A DNA stretch of 64,000 nucleotides from Cystobacter fuscus (lineage in GTDB: Bacteria; Myxococcota; Myxococcia; Myxococcales; Myxococcaceae): positions 1,178,001 to 1,242,000 of the forward strand of contig NZ_CP022098.1 in the NCBI RefSeq assembly GCF_002305875.1. The letters are read 5' to 3'. The position numbers and the translations under genes were made by a program. Below, one piece after another: positions 18,490 through 28,179 of the stretch (position 1 is its first letter; each line of letters begins with the position of its first letter). The notes beneath the pieces are model-generated. The model was given only the letters and a program-made list of their open reading frames with translations. It was not told where the DNA came from and made no database searches.

Positions 18490-18734
18490 TTACTTCGCGA
18501 CCGCTGCCGGGTCCATCTTCATCACCTCCCAACCGGCGGGAACCGCGGCCCTGCAGAAGCACGGGAACAGCGCCGCCGTGTCCAGGAACGAGATGCGGTC
18601 GCCCGAGAGTTCGTCGAGCACGCGGATGGCTCGCCTCCCCGATGCATGAGCGGGGCGGGTGTCACTTCTTCGTCAGGATATCGAGCGCGGCGGTGCTCAT
18701 CGTCTTGATTCGAGAATCGGGCGGTCGATGATGC
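18490..18734 (-). pseudogene. Mosaic of gene-end remnants between the duplicated units
   Basis: Three short scars. From 18490 to about 18640 the minus strand reads the C-terminal tail of an unrecognised protein (ending MKMDPAAVAK then stop); copy B of the repeat keeps only the last few codons of a similar tail. From 18662 to about 18707 lies the C-terminal end of an M20-type peptidase (STAALDILTKK then stop), related to but not identical with the intact M20 gene at 21683. From about 18708 to 18733 there is a piece matching the AbrB-like gene at about 19286-19311. These are marks of repeated recombination at this site. Confidence 0.55.
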
Positions 18735-19124
18735 TCAGTCTCCTCCTGCGAGTTGCCGGAGCCTGGATGCCACCCGTTCTTTGCCTGCTTGTCCCTGCGC
18801 GACCTCCATCGTGAGATCATAGAGCGCGTCCGAAGAGGTGATGATGGACACGCCGTTCAGGTCGAGGAAGACGAGGGCGGCGAGAAGGCCGATCCGCTTG
18901 TTCCCGTCCACGAACGGATGGTTCGAGACGAGATGGAAGAGGTACGCGGCCGCCATGGTGAACAGATCCGGGTGGATGAACTCACCAGCGAAGGTCGCCA
19001 TCGGCTGAGTGAGCGCGGATTCGAGGAGGCCCGGATCGCGTAATCCTGGAGGTCCACCGTACCGCTCGAGCTGGACGTGATGAATCTCGAGCACGTCCTC
19101 GAGAGTGAGGAAGACCGGGCTCAT
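18735..19124 (-). CDS. doc: Doc/Fic-type toxin of a toxin-antitoxin module
   Basis: 129 residues, the usual length for Doc (death-on-curing). The Fic motif is present as [12 protein letters not shown] near residues 68-79, with the Doc-type GNKR instead of the longer Fic HPFxxGNGR. Doc of phage P1 phosphorylates EF-Tu and stops translation; this is the expected role. The conserved N-terminal [20 protein letters not shown] is also typical. The start ATG overlaps the stop of the antitoxin gene by 4 nt (ATGA), so toxin translation depends on the antitoxin. The module lies between the two copies of the lipoprotein toxin/immunity unit. Confidence 0.88.
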   Translation of the reverse strand: MSPVFLTLEDVLEIHHVQLERYGGPPGLRDPGLLESALTQPMATFAGEFIHPDLFTMAAAYLFHLVSNHPFVDGNKRIGLLAALVFLDLNGVSIITSSDALYDLTMEVAQGQAGKERVASRLRQLAGGD

Positions 19125-19348
19125 TTCGCCAACTTGCGCAGGGTCTCATCATGAGCGTCCATCATCCGCTTCGTCGCGTCACGCACCTGGCTCTTCCGAG
19201 CCTCGGGGGTGACGGGGCGGATGATGAGTGACTTCCCATCGGTCTCGATCTCCAGGGGCGTGTCCTTGTCGATGTGAAGAAGCTCGAGAATCGGACGGTC
19301 GATGATGAGCCCGAGGCTGTTACCGATGGTCGTCAGGGTCTTCCGCAT
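19121..19348 (-). CDS. AbrB/MazE-like antitoxin
   Basis: 75 residues. The N-terminal swapped-hairpin DNA-binding domain is visible: [20 protein letters not shown] followed by [16 protein letters not shown]. The C-terminal helix ([19 protein letters not shown]) would bind the toxin. It is expected to neutralise the Doc toxin and repress the operon. ATG 19348 has GAGGTG upstream; the same frame extends further left but only as Pro/Arg-rich noise. A short stretch of this gene is duplicated near 18708-18733. Confidence 0.85.
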   Translation of the reverse strand: MRKTLTTIGNSLGLIIDRPILELLHIDKDTPLEIETDGKSLIIRPVTPEARKSQVRDATKRMMDAHDETLRKLAK

Positions 19349-19608
19349 GGAGCACCTCGCCACTTCGTTATAACAACGGTCGAACGCAGGTGGTACCCGC
19401 CCGGAGGGGGGGTGGAGTTGCCCCGGTTTTCCTGGCCGGAATTGCCCGAAGGCGGGCGAGCCGCAAGTGGAGGTTGGCGCCAGCCGGGATCCACGGCAGC
19501 CCGAGCCCCGTCCCAGCAGCCAGGCGCTGATCGCCTCGTGACCGCGAAGCCCCAGCGAGTAGGGTGGCATCGACAGATTGGGCAGGAGCGCTCGGGCCCG
19601 GGTGGGTC

Positions 19609-20661
19609 TCAATCGAGGAATCGTCTCCACCAACGCCGGGCCTCGTCCTCGGTGACACGAAGCGTGGTGTAGCGGGGCGGATCAACGGACGCCGTGGTTC
19701 GCGGTAGGAAGAGTGGCTCGAACCAGGGTTCCATCACCCGGGCGAACTCACGGTACGCGGGAAGGGTCTCCCCGGTGGTGAGGTCTCCGGCCTCCGGTCG
19801 CTCCCCAAGAGAGACAACGACGCGATCCTCGGTGAGTTCCACCAGGGTTGTTCCGGGTGAATGCAGCCGGGAACGAAGGGCCGTCGCTCCACCGAGCTGC
19901 GTGAGAACAGGCGGTCCGAGGAAGTTGAGCCAATGGACTCCATCCACCCGGAGGCCCACCCACTGCTCATGGAACCAGGCGGGCCGGAGGTCGATGCCGG
20001 GATGGCGCATGACCTCGGCGCGAAAGCCGACGTCCTTGACCCGGAGGTTCTGGTACAGGTGAAGGGCCAGTCCCGCGTGCCCGGAGGCGAACATCAGCTT
20101 GGAGGCCATGTCGAGCGTCAACTCGCGCACGCGCGCAGGTCCGTGTTCTTCGAGGTACTCAATGGGAAGCGTTGCGGTGAGCAAGCTCGCAATCGTCTCC
20201 TTGGGGGCAGGCCGCCATGGAATGCGGGCCTGATACTCGAGTTGGTATCCATTCCGACTGTTGTCGCTCCCGGTGAATAGTAAGCCCCTCTCAAAACCTC
20301 GCTTTTCAATCTCCCTTCGATACGGGGCTTCATAATCATCAGGAAAGGACCATCGCTTCGTCGCTTGGAGAATGCGGTGCACCCAGCTCCATCGCTCCGC
20401 GGTCAAGCGGGAGCCTTCATCATGGGACAAATGAACGTAGTTGATGGTCTTGGGCCCCTGTCCTACCGCGCGTATATAGCTGTCGATGGCGTGGCTCACC
20501 CCCGAAGCGAGTTCAGGGTGGTCGTGCGGCATGTAGAACGCGATGCGGATGACTTCGCGTGCGAGCAGCTCTCGTGGCGGACGTGGGGGCTCCCCGTCGT
20601 AGAACTTCCAACGGTCCGAAGTCGTGCCACGAAGACGCAGACGGGGGTAATGGCTGGTCAT
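19609..20661 (-). CDS. DUF3396-like (type VI immunity family) protein, copy B
   Basis: 350 residues, a paralogue of the copy A immunity candidate. From about residue 125 ([16 protein letters not shown]) to the end the two proteins are identical except near the C-terminus (ARRWW instead of ARHWW). In the first 125 residues they differ at roughly 20 positions (for example [15 protein letters not shown] against [15 protein letters not shown], and [13 protein letters not shown] against YEPWERREIEKKG). The ATG at 20661 overlaps the toxin stop. The changes lie in the part adjacent to the variable toxin end, as expected if this region determines recognition of the cognate toxin. Confidence 0.75.
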   Translation of the reverse strand: MTSHYPRLRLRGTTSDRWKFYDGEPPRPPRELLAREVIRIAFYMPHDHPELASGVSHAIDSYIRAVGQGPKTINYVHLSHDEGSRLTAERWSWVHRILQATKRWSFPDDYEAPYRREIEKRGFERGLLFTGSDNSRNGYQLEYQARIPWRPAPKETIASLLTATLPIEYLEEHGPARVRELTLDMASKLMFASGHAGLALHLYQNLRVKDVGFRAEVMRHPGIDLRPAWFHEQWVGLRVDGVHWLNFLGPPVLTQLGGATALRSRLHSPGTTLVELTEDRVVVSLGERPEAGDLTTGETLPAYREFARVMEPWFEPLFLPRTTASVDPPRYTTLRVTEDEARRWWRRFLD

Positions 20662-21605
20662 CAATCAATACCAAGTTGTTTGAGCCCGACCGGGGTTATG
20701 AGTGCCACGGGACACCGATGGGACAATTCCTGGTAGTTTGTTAGTTGAAGCTTCACTCCAGGCGCGTTAATGGGACTGAGCCGGTGTTGCTCATGGCAGG
20801 GAAACTTGAACTCGTAGACACATTGTATGTTGGTGGCATTCCGGGTGGCGTGGATCACGAGATCAGGCACGAGGGACTGGGGTCCCTCATTCGTGAGGAC
20901 GACGCCGTTGGAGCCAGGGTTGCCCTTATAGCGGGGCTCGACCGAGAAGTTGTCTCCGAATTCCTTGGAGAGGTGGCTCTTGATACAGGCAAAGGCGGCT
21001 CCGTGCTTCAGGATGCCGAGTTCCTGCGCGAGGGTGGTGGACTGTCCCTGCTCCGTCAACTGCACGATCCGATCACACTCGGCGTCGTTCGGGAACTTCC
21101 CATTCTTGAACTTGAACCCCCCGTTCTGCTGCTGGTAGGTCTTGTTGACGTCCGCGTGCGCCTGCGCCACGCACTCCTTGACGATGCCCTCCAGGCGGTC
21201 CAACTCCGCTCCAGTGAGCGCGCGTTCCAGGGTGAGCAAGCCCTTTACGGCTTCGACGGCGCGAACGACTTTCTCGGTCACCGGACCGAGCCGGGTGGCC
21301 GTGGGGGCGAGGAGTTCTCCAGTGCTCGCATTCATGGGGGCGGCACAAGCCGCGCCGCAGGATTGGTGGAGTTGAGCGTTCCCACCGGTGAGAGGCCCGC
21401 CCCAGGATGCTTGAGGCTGGAGGTGGGCTGGAAAGGGGGGGGTGAGGCGCTGCGGGCGGCTCTCCAATCGCGGCGAGCCACGAGCCGACCAGTGCGTGGT
21501 GGAGCAGGATAGGCAAAGGAGTGCGGCGGCCGAGACAGAGAGAAGACGCCATGTCCGCAGCAGGGCCTGCCTCCAAGGGGAGCCAATTCGAAGAGAGGAC
21601 ACCAC
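20661..21605 (-). CDS. Lipoprotein toxin candidate (TIGR02269-like) with PD-(D/E)xK motif, copy B
   Basis: 314 residues with the same signal peptide and first 160 residues as copy A. The C-terminal domain differs at about a quarter to a third of positions but keeps the putative catalytic residues (PDLVIH, YEFKFPC) and the last residues GLKQLGID. Conservation of the motif with change around it fits a toxin under diversifying selection. The start is GTG 21605 with the same upstream region as copy A. As for copy A, nuclease and toxin activity are inferred. Confidence 0.7.
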   Translation of the reverse strand: MVSSLRIGSPWRQALLRTWRLLSVSAAALLCLSCSTTHWSARGSPRLESRPQRLTPPFPAHLQPQASWGGPLTGGNAQLHQSCGAACAAPMNASTGELLAPTATRLGPVTEKVVRAVEAVKGLLTLERALTGAELDRLEGIVKECVAQAHADVNKTYQQQNGGFKFKNGKFPNDAECDRIVQLTEQGQSTTLAQELGILKHGAAFACIKSHLSKEFGDNFSVEPRYKGNPGSNGVVLTNEGPQSLVPDLVIHATRNATNIQCVYEFKFPCHEQHRLSPINAPGVKLQLTNYQELSHRCPVALITPVGLKQLGID

Positions 21606-21682
21606 TTACCTCGGGGAGTGATGTTACAGGCGAAGCGCCGTCGGCATGGCTTACTTCGCGGCTTCCGCCGGGTCCATTTACA

Positions 21683-23038
21683 TCACTTCGCCAGGATATC
21701 GAGCGCGGCGGTGGTCATCGCCTCGATGGCTGTCTGGAGGGCGGGCTCGGCATCGGGAGCCCACCGGGGGCTGTGGAGCGAGGGCAGCTTCGTGGGGTCT
21801 CCTCCGGCCGCGTCCCACCGGGCCCGCGGGACGCCGCCCACCACGAAGAGCATGCTCTGGATGGACTTGTCGGACAGGGAATAGCGGCTGAAGTCCTCCC
21901 CTCCGGTGGTGGGTGGCACCTCCACCACTCGCTCCGCGCCGAAGCGCCGGGTCCAGGCGCCGATGAGCCGGTCCGTCAGGGGCCCGGTGTTGAAAACGGA
22001 GGGATAGAACTCCTCTTCCTTCGTCGTCACGACGGGCATGAGGTCCTCGGGGAGGCCGGCGGCGATGGCCTCGCCGCGCGCGATCCGGGCGATGCCCTCG
22101 AGCAGATGGCGGCGCGTCTCCGCCGAGTAGCTGCGCACGGTGAGCTGGAGCCGGGCCTCGCTGGGGATGATGTTGTGTTTGCTCCCCGCGAGGAAGCTGC
22201 CCACGGTCACCACCGTCGTCTCCTGGGGTGCGATCTCCCGGCTGACGAGTGTCTGGAGCGTCCCGACGATGCGCGAGGCGAGGACGATGGGATCCCTCGT
22301 CGTATGGGGCGAGGCACCATGGCCTCCCACGCCCTTCACGAGGATGTCGACGGAGTCGACGTTCGCCGACATGTGGCCCCGCGAGTAGCCCACGGTGCCC
22401 GCGGGAAGATCCGCGACGTCGTGCAAGGCGAGCGCGAACTGGGGTTTGGGAAAGCGCGTGTAGAGCCCGTCCGCCAGCATGGCCCGGGCCCCCACGCCCA
22501 CCTCCTCCGCCGGCTGTCCGATCATGACGAGCGTGCCGGACCAGCGATCCTTCAGGGCGGCCAGGCGGCGCGCGGTGCCCACCCAGGCCGTCATGTGGAG
22601 ATCGTGGCCACAGGCATGCATCACCCGCGTCTGCGCGCCCTCGCGCGTGACGGCCTTCACCTGGCTGGCGTAGGGCAGCCCCGTGGCCTCCTCGACGGGG
22701 AGCCCGTCCAGATCCGTGCGCACCAGGAGCACCGGGCCGGGTCCGTTCTCGAGCACCGCCACCACGCCATGCCCCCCCACCCCGGGAGTCACGGTGAAGC
22801 CGAGCTTCTTCGCCTCCGTGGCGAGCCGGGCCGAGGTCGCCTTCTCCTGGAGGCTCAGTTCGGGATGGGCATGCAGGTCGCGGTAGAGCGTGAGCAGGCC
22901 TGGCAGCTCGGCCTTGATCTGCTCCGCGAGCGGATCGGCGAGGACGGGCGCGGGAAGCAGCAGCGCCGCGGTGGCGAGCAGGGCGCGGGGGGAGGGAATC
23001 ACACGGAAGGAAGGAGGGCTCATGGCGATGCCGGTCAT
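21683..23038 (-). CDS. Secreted amidohydrolase, peptidase family M20D
   Basis: 451 residues. An N-terminal signal peptide (LLATAALLLPAPVLA) is followed by an M20D/ArgE-DapE-type fold. Metal-ligand motifs are visible: VLLVRTDLDGLPV, HACGHDLHMTAW, the catalytic Glu pair in GQPAEEVGVGA, and TTGGEDFS near the C-terminus. The dimerisation domain contains GVGGHGASPH. Members hydrolyse N-acyl or indole-amino-acid conjugates and small amides, probably here in the periplasm. The start is the first ATG, preceded by GGGGTGAAG. A remnant of a related M20 C-terminus lies at 18662-18707. Confidence 0.88.
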   Translation of the reverse strand: MTGIAMSPPSFRVIPSPRALLATAALLLPAPVLADPLAEQIKAELPGLLTLYRDLHAHPELSLQEKATSARLATEAKKLGFTVTPGVGGHGVVAVLENGPGPVLLVRTDLDGLPVEEATGLPYASQVKAVTREGAQTRVMHACGHDLHMTAWVGTARRLAALKDRWSGTLVMIGQPAEEVGVGARAMLADGLYTRFPKPQFALALHDVADLPAGTVGYSRGHMSANVDSVDILVKGVGGHGASPHTTRDPIVLASRIVGTLQTLVSREIAPQETTVVTVGSFLAGSKHNIIPSEARLQLTVRSYSAETRRHLLEGIARIARGEAIAAGLPEDLMPVVTTKEEEFYPSVFNTGPLTDRLIGAWTRRFGAERVVEVPPTTGGEDFSRYSLSDKSIQSMLFVVGGVPRARWDAAGGDPTKLPSLHSPRWAPDAEPALQTAIEAMTTAALDILAK

Positions 23039-23315
23039 AGGACTTCACCCCGGACGGAGGAAGGACGGGCGATGACCCACCCACCCGGCGTACTGGCCTT
23101 CATCCAGACAGGAATCATCCACCCAGGAGGGAATCCAGGGCGTGGGGTCACGGGAGCGCACCTTTTCGTGATTTTTCATGGTCCGAGAAACAACTCGGTG
23201 GGGGGGTGGGCCGACAACCCTTGCATCGTCGAACGGTTCACGTGCCGTGTTCGTGAACCTCCCTTCCCTTAGATGGGCGCGACCGGGAATCCGGTGACGC
23301 GCCAGGAGCCCACCC

Positions 23316-24782
23316 ATGCGCACGCGAACCGAGTCGCGGCACCCGTCCACGCTCTCGCGCCTCCCGGAGACGGTGTTCCGGGAGTCCCCTCCACTGGCCC
23401 GGACCGGGCGCATCACTCCCCAGCGCCCCGCCGAGGACGCGACCCAGACCAGGCCCGCCCTCGAGGCGCTCCGGGGACGGGACGGCTTCGACGCGCCGGT
23501 CCGGGCTCAGGCCACGGCCCCCGTGGAGGTCGCGACCCCCGCCGCCGAGACCCGGACCTTGCCCTCCCCGGTCACCCTGAACCTGACGGCCTCGGTGGGC
23601 GCCCGGGGCTCCAACCAGCCCGGCGACGTGCGCCAGGTGCAGGATCGGTTGCAGCAACTCGGCTACCTGAGCGAGGCGGATCACGCCGCCGAGCAGGTCG
23701 ATGCCTCGGGCACGGACCCCATCTCCGAGCAGGCCATGCCGCAAACGATGGACGCCTTGCGCCGCTTCCAGCGCGAGGTGGCGGGGCAGAGCGATGGGAA
23801 GATCTCTCCTCGGGGCATCACGGCGCGAGCCCTGGCGGACCCCACGTACGGCACCCAGAGCACCATCAACCCCGGGGCCGCGGACGACACGGCCGGCCTG
23901 CCCGTGTCGACGCTCCCGCGTCCCGTCGCGCAGATCGTCGAGGCCGTCGAGGCCGCGGAGACCGGCGCGAATGCCGTCCTCGGCGAGAGCCCGGCGCTGC
24001 TGCGCAACGCCTCGGGGACGCCCGCCTCGTTCGGCCGGGGGCAGCTCATCGGAGGCACCGCGCTGGACGTGCTCACCCGGCACCCCGATGCGGCACGCCA
24101 CTATGGTCTGGACACCCAGCAACTCCAGGACCTGGGGAACATCGCCCAGAGCACCCGCGAGGCCTACAGGGCCATCTCGGCGCAGATCCCCGCCGGGGGG
24201 GACACCGAGGAGGGCCTGCAGCGCCGCATCGCCGAGTACACCAGCTCCGAGCAGGGCGCGGACTTCCGGACCCGGACGGGGCTCGGGGACGCGGATATCG
24301 CGAACATGTTCCGGGCCGCGCAACTGCGCGCGCAGCTGCCGCGGCAGGCCAACAGCGGGGAGACCTACGATACGCTCATGAACCGCCCCGACGTGGCCGC
24401 GAACATCCAGGCGCTCGACCTGAGCGAGTCGGATGTCTCCGCCTACCTTCGCCGGCCCGCCATCCACGGGGAGAACCGCGAGGGCTTCATCACCCGAGCG
24501 CTGCTCTCGAGCGAGCATGGACAGTCGCTGCGCGATGCCATGACGGACAATGGTGGCATCCCCATGTCGCGACTGCTCATCCAGGACAACTATGATCAGG
24601 TGACCGCGCAGGGCGCGCAGGTGTTGGGGCGTCCGCTCTCCGCGCGCGAGGCCGCGCAGGCGACGATGCTCGCGCACAATGGTCCGAGCGCGCTCACCCC
24701 CTTCTTCGAGAGTCTGCGCCAGGGTCGGCCCGCGGTGGTGACGCCCTACGTCACCCAGGCGATGGCGAACTGGACTCCCTGA
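23316..24782 (+). CDS. Peptidoglycan-binding-like domain protein
   Basis: 488 residues. After about 90 disordered residues comes a peptidoglycan-binding-1-like segment (QPGDVRQVQDRLQQLGYLSEAD to DALRRFQREVAG, residues about 100-155). The remaining 330 residues are helical and unrecognised. There is no N-terminal signal peptide. The combination of a peptidoglycan-binding fold without a Sec signal and an unknown C-terminal domain is seen in some exported effectors and murein hydrolases, but no catalytic motif is evident. CCAGGAG precedes the ATG at good spacing. Confidence 0.65.
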   Translation: MRTRTESRHPSTLSRLPETVFRESPPLARTGRITPQRPAEDATQTRPALEALRGRDGFDAPVRAQATAPVEVATPAAETRTLPSPVTLNLTASVGARGSNQPGDVRQVQDRLQQLGYLSEADHAAEQVDASGTDPISEQAMPQTMDALRRFQREVAGQSDGKISPRGITARALADPTYGTQSTINPGAADDTAGLPVSTLPRPVAQIVEAVEAAETGANAVLGESPALLRNASGTPASFGRGQLIGGTALDVLTRHPDAARHYGLDTQQLQDLGNIAQSTREAYRAISAQIPAGGDTEEGLQRRIAEYTSSEQGADFRTRTGLGDADIANMFRAAQLRAQLPRQANSGETYDTLMNRPDVAANIQALDLSESDVSAYLRRPAIHGENREGFITRALLSSEHGQSLRDAMTDNGGIPMSRLLIQDNYDQVTAQGAQVLGRPLSAREAAQATMLAHNGPSALTPFFESLRQGRPAVVTPYVTQAMANWTP

Positions 24783-24999
24783 GAGGCCCTGGACACCGCC
24801 TATCGTTCGGGTGGGCTCGAGCCGGTGACTGCTCCGGTATCTTCAAACCATTCGGTGTCCCAGGAGACGTTCCCCGCGCGAACCCGTTCCTCGGACCACC
24901 GGCCCAGGGGTACCGTGTGTTCCCCAGTACTTCCCCGCGGGCCCGCTCATCGCGACTTTCTCCTCGTCGTGCCTGCCCGAGCTACCGAGGTCCTCCCGC

Positions 25000-26100
25000 G
25001 TGTCCCGCGCCACCGCCGACTTCGATCCCGCGTCCGTGGACGTGGAGGGATTGCTGGCAGACATTCGCGCGCTGCGCGCCGAGATCGACGCCTCCGTCAG
25101 TGAGGCGGACCATTCACACCTGCGGCGCATCGAGCGCTGGGGCCGCACGGCCACGGTGATTGGCCTGGCCACGTGCTGGCTGATTCCCAACCCGCTGAGC
25201 GCCGCGGCGTTGAGCCTTGGCCGCTCCTCGCGCTGGATGCTGATGCACCATATGGGGCACCGCTGCTATGACCGCGTCCCGGGCATCCCCGTCGAGCGCA
25301 CGAGCAAGGAGTTCGCCAAGGGCAAGCGCCGCTTCCTCGACTGGTTCGACTGGATGCTCCCCGAAGCCTGGGTGTTCGAGCACAACGTGCTCCACCACTC
25401 GCACACCGGCGAGGACGCGGACCCGGACGTGCACGAGCGCAACTCCGAGGGCTTCATGCGAGGCACCGGACTTCCTCTCGCGCTGCGCTACCTCCGGCTC
25501 GTGCTGCTCGCGAGCACCTGGCGGGCCAGTTACTACGCTCCAACGACACTGGCCTCGTTCCGGCGCAAGCGCCGCCCGGATGGCCCGCTCACCCGCGAGG
25601 AGTGGCGCGAGGTGTTGCTGCGCGGCTACGCGCCCTACATCGCCTGGAACTTCGTCCTGCTGCCCGCGCTCTTCCTGCCGCTGGGCACCTGGGCCGCCTT
25701 CAGCGCCCTGTGCAACTCGCTCATGGCCGAGATCCTCTCCAACCTGCACACCTTCATGGTGGGGGGACCCAACCACACCGGCGAGGACCTGTACCGCTTC
25801 GACTCCGCACCCGAGGGCAAGGGCGCGCGCTACGTCCAGCAGGTGATCGGCACCGCCAACTACCGCACCGGGGGCGATCTGAACGACTTCCTCCACCTGT
25901 GGCTCAACTATCAGATCGAGCACCACATCTTCCCGGACCTGTCGATGCTCCAGTACCAGCGGGTGCAGCCGAAGGTGCTCGCGCTGTGCCACAAGTACGG
26001 CATCCCCTATGTGCAGGAGAGTGTCTGGACGCGCTTGCGGAAGATGGTGGACGTCGCGGTGGGCAAGAGATCCATGCGGAGGCTCGCCCCCAAGATGTGA
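25000..26100 (+). CDS. Fatty acid desaturase
   Basis: 366 residues, a membrane di-iron desaturase. The three histidine boxes are present: HHMGH near residue 83, HNVLHHSH at about 128, and QIEHHIFP at about 305. Between boxes 2 and 3 lie hydrophobic helices (LVLLASTW, IAWNFVLLPALFLPLG). The enzyme introduces a double bond into an acyl chain in the cytoplasmic membrane. The start codon is GTG with CCGAGG upstream. No partner electron-transfer gene is adjacent. Confidence 0.9.
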   Translation: MSRATADFDPASVDVEGLLADIRALRAEIDASVSEADHSHLRRIERWGRTATVIGLATCWLIPNPLSAAALSLGRSSRWMLMHHMGHRCYDRVPGIPVERTSKEFAKGKRRFLDWFDWMLPEAWVFEHNVLHHSHTGEDADPDVHERNSEGFMRGTGLPLALRYLRLVLLASTWRASYYAPTTLASFRRKRRPDGPLTREEWREVLLRGYAPYIAWNFVLLPALFLPLGTWAAFSALCNSLMAEILSNLHTFMVGGPNHTGEDLYRFDSAPEGKGARYVQQVIGTANYRTGGDLNDFLHLWLNYQIEHHIFPDLSMLQYQRVQPKVLALCHKYGIPYVQESVWTRLRKMVDVAVGKRSMRRLAPKM

Positions 26101-26232
26101 TGGGCTCTCGCCTTGACGCCCCGCTCCCGGATCCATCATCCATGACTTCCGGCATATGCGGGGATGACGGAGAGTGTGTAGGGTATGGCTTCCGTCCTCG
26201 CTCCCCCCGCCGGACGGTCACGAGGTATGTCC

Positions 26233-28047
26233 ATGCCGATCTGCCCCCGCGGTTCTCGACTCCACGCTCCCTGGCGCGCGCTGATGCGCGGCCTTCCCCT
26301 CCTGGGCCTGCTTTCCGCCTGTGGTCCAACGGAGGCCACCATGCCCGGGGGGCCCGTCTCCTCGAGCCAGACCCAGAAGCCCCTTGGTGTTGGCTCTCTC
26401 ATCCAGCCCTGGGCCGAAACCCTCGTGAATACCCTCCCGAGTTCCTCCGCGATCAATCACACCCAGGTCACGGTAGCCGCGGGTCAGGGCATCTACCTCG
26501 TCGTCTGGGTGGAGGATGGGGATTGGCCGGACATCCTCGGGGTCCGGGTGCGGGCGTCGGACGGTGTGCAGCTGGACGCCACTCCCCTCCGCATCGGCGC
26601 GAGCCCCTCGGTCGAGTACCTGCCCTCGGTGGCCTTCGACGGCACCCACTTCCTGGTCACCTGGATGGATCCCATCATCGGACCACGTCTCAGGGGCGCG
26701 CGGGTACGGGCCTCGGATGGAGTGGTCGTCGATCCCTCTCCCCTGGTCATCAGCCCACCGGATCCCTACGGCCTGCCCCACGAAACGCCTTCCGTGACCT
26801 TCGACGGGACGAACTACCTGGTGGCCTTCTCCGGCTACTACTGGGATCCCGTGGCCGAGGACGTGAAGCGCCAGATCATGGGCGTGCGGATCCGCCCCTC
26901 GAACGGGACCTACATCGAGTCGGGAGCCATCGCCATCGGTGACACCTCCGGGGCGTCCTCGCTCCACACCGCTTCCCATGGCGGCAGCAGCCTCGTGGTG
27001 TGGGCCGATGACGACGGAGGAGTGAATGCGGCACGCCTCGACGCCGCGGGGCAGGTGCTCGACCCCATTCCCCTGTCCATCTCCCCGGCGGTCGCGGGCA
27101 AGGTCCGCGTTGCCGCGCGGCAGGGAGAGTTCCTCGTGCTCTGGAGCGAGGGCAACACGTTGAAGGCCCGGCGGGTACGCGCCTCGGACGGCGCATTGCT
27201 CGACCCGGCGGACATCCCCGTGGGCTCTCCGGTCGATCTGCCCGTGCCGAATGACTCCTGGTTCAAGGCTCCCTTCGATGTGACCTACGACGGACAGGAC
27301 TACCGGGTGCTCTGGCAGACCACGGGTGCTCATGGCCGCCGCAGGTTGATGACCACGCGGGTGTCTCCGCTGGGGACGCTCGAACCCAAGGCGGAGGATT
27401 GGCTCTCCGGCTTCCACGAGGACTCGTCACTGGATTGGGTGGGAATCGCCGCCCAGGCGCCTTCCCAATTCCTGGTCGCCTACACCCAGTATGACGCTCG
27501 GGACGTGCACCGGAACCGTACCTACTTCCGGCTCGTCACCGAGAACTCGTGCACGAACGATGTCTCCCCGCCCATCCTGACCTGCCCCGCGCACGTGCAG
27601 CTGGAATGCACCTACGGCGGCCTGAGCGACACGGACGACGTCGATTTCAGTGACAACTGCGGCCTGTGGGACCTCGGCAATCAGCCCCAGTATTACGGCT
27701 CTCCGGGAATCTTCATCGGCTCGGTCTCGGCAAGGGATCTCTCCGGCAACACCACGGCGTGCTTCACGGAGTGGACGGTCGTCGACACCCTCGCGCCCTA
27801 TTTGTATTTGAATGGTCCGCAGGCACTCACCCTGCCCCTGCACGCCCCCTACCAGGAGCAGGGAGCCCGGGGCGAGGACACGTGTGATGGGGGCTATGCG
27901 CCCTGGGACTCCGGCTGGAGCCGGATCCAGATCTCCGGCACGGTCAACAGCCACGTCCCCGGCACCTATCCCATCACCTACAGCCTCACCGATCTCGCGG
28001 GCCACACGACCACCCGGACCCGGACGGTGACGGTCCTCGCGCAGTAG
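26233..28047 (+). CDS. Surface lipoprotein with Ig-like/HYR-type C-terminal repeats
   Basis: About 604 residues. The N-terminal lipoprotein signal ends in LGLLSAC. Residues about 80-420 form a repeated beta-rich region of bladed type, with recurring units such as GVRVRASDG, FDGTHFLVTW and FDGTNYLVAF. The C-terminal 170 residues hold two Ig-like modules: an HYR-type one (PPILTCPAHVQLECTY, SGNTTACFTEWTVVDTLAP) and a DUF5011-like one (GTYPITYSLTDLAGHTTT). It is probably exposed on the outer membrane; no enzymatic motif is seen. ATG 26233 is chosen because GAGG lies 8 nt upstream and it gives a compact signal; ATG 26185 is an alternative. Confidence 0.75.
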   Translation: MPICPRGSRLHAPWRALMRGLPLLGLLSACGPTEATMPGGPVSSSQTQKPLGVGSLIQPWAETLVNTLPSSSAINHTQVTVAAGQGIYLVVWVEDGDWPDILGVRVRASDGVQLDATPLRIGASPSVEYLPSVAFDGTHFLVTWMDPIIGPRLRGARVRASDGVVVDPSPLVISPPDPYGLPHETPSVTFDGTNYLVAFSGYYWDPVAEDVKRQIMGVRIRPSNGTYIESGAIAIGDTSGASSLHTASHGGSSLVVWADDDGGVNAARLDAAGQVLDPIPLSISPAVAGKVRVAARQGEFLVLWSEGNTLKARRVRASDGALLDPADIPVGSPVDLPVPNDSWFKAPFDVTYDGQDYRVLWQTTGAHGRRRLMTTRVSPLGTLEPKAEDWLSGFHEDSSLDWVGIAAQAPSQFLVAYTQYDARDVHRNRTYFRLVTENSCTNDVSPPILTCPAHVQLECTYGGLSDTDDVDFSDNCGLWDLGNQPQYYGSPGIFIGSVSARDLSGNTTACFTEWTVVDTLAPYLYLNGPQALTLPLHAPYQEQGARGEDTCDGGYAPWDSGWSRIQISGTVNSHVPGTYPITYSLTDLAGHTTTRTRTVTVLAQ

Positions 28048-28179
28048 ACACGGCGGGGCTCGGGTCTCCAAACGTTGTCCTACTTCGACAGACATCGGGG
28101 CAGGAAAACAGATAGGAGTGAAATCTGGGCACTCTGTGAGTGTTGAGAAAAACAGGAAATTCCGCATGATGAGTCATCT

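Larger units (their letters stand above)
16446..18512 (-). repeat. Direct repeat copy A (toxin/immunity unit)
   Basis: About 2.07 kb repeated in the same orientation at 19607-21671. The right end of both copies lies in the shared sequence just after GGCATGGCTTACTTCGCG; the left end falls at the immunity-gene stop codon (AATCGAGGAATCG). The copies are almost identical except for a central block covering the 3' part of the toxin gene and the 5' part of the immunity gene. Confidence 0.9.
19607..21671 (-). repeat. Direct repeat copy B (toxin/immunity unit)
   Basis: The second copy of the unit at 16446-18512, offset by about 3161 nt. Outside the central variable block almost every base is the same, which points to recent duplication or gene conversion. 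Confidence 0.9.

Noticed and set aside
19349-19608. Cytochrome c-like tail ([18 protein letters not shown]) upstream of the AbrB gene
   Set aside because: Resembles a cytochrome c C-terminus only loosely, with no CxxCH nearby; too weak to annotate.
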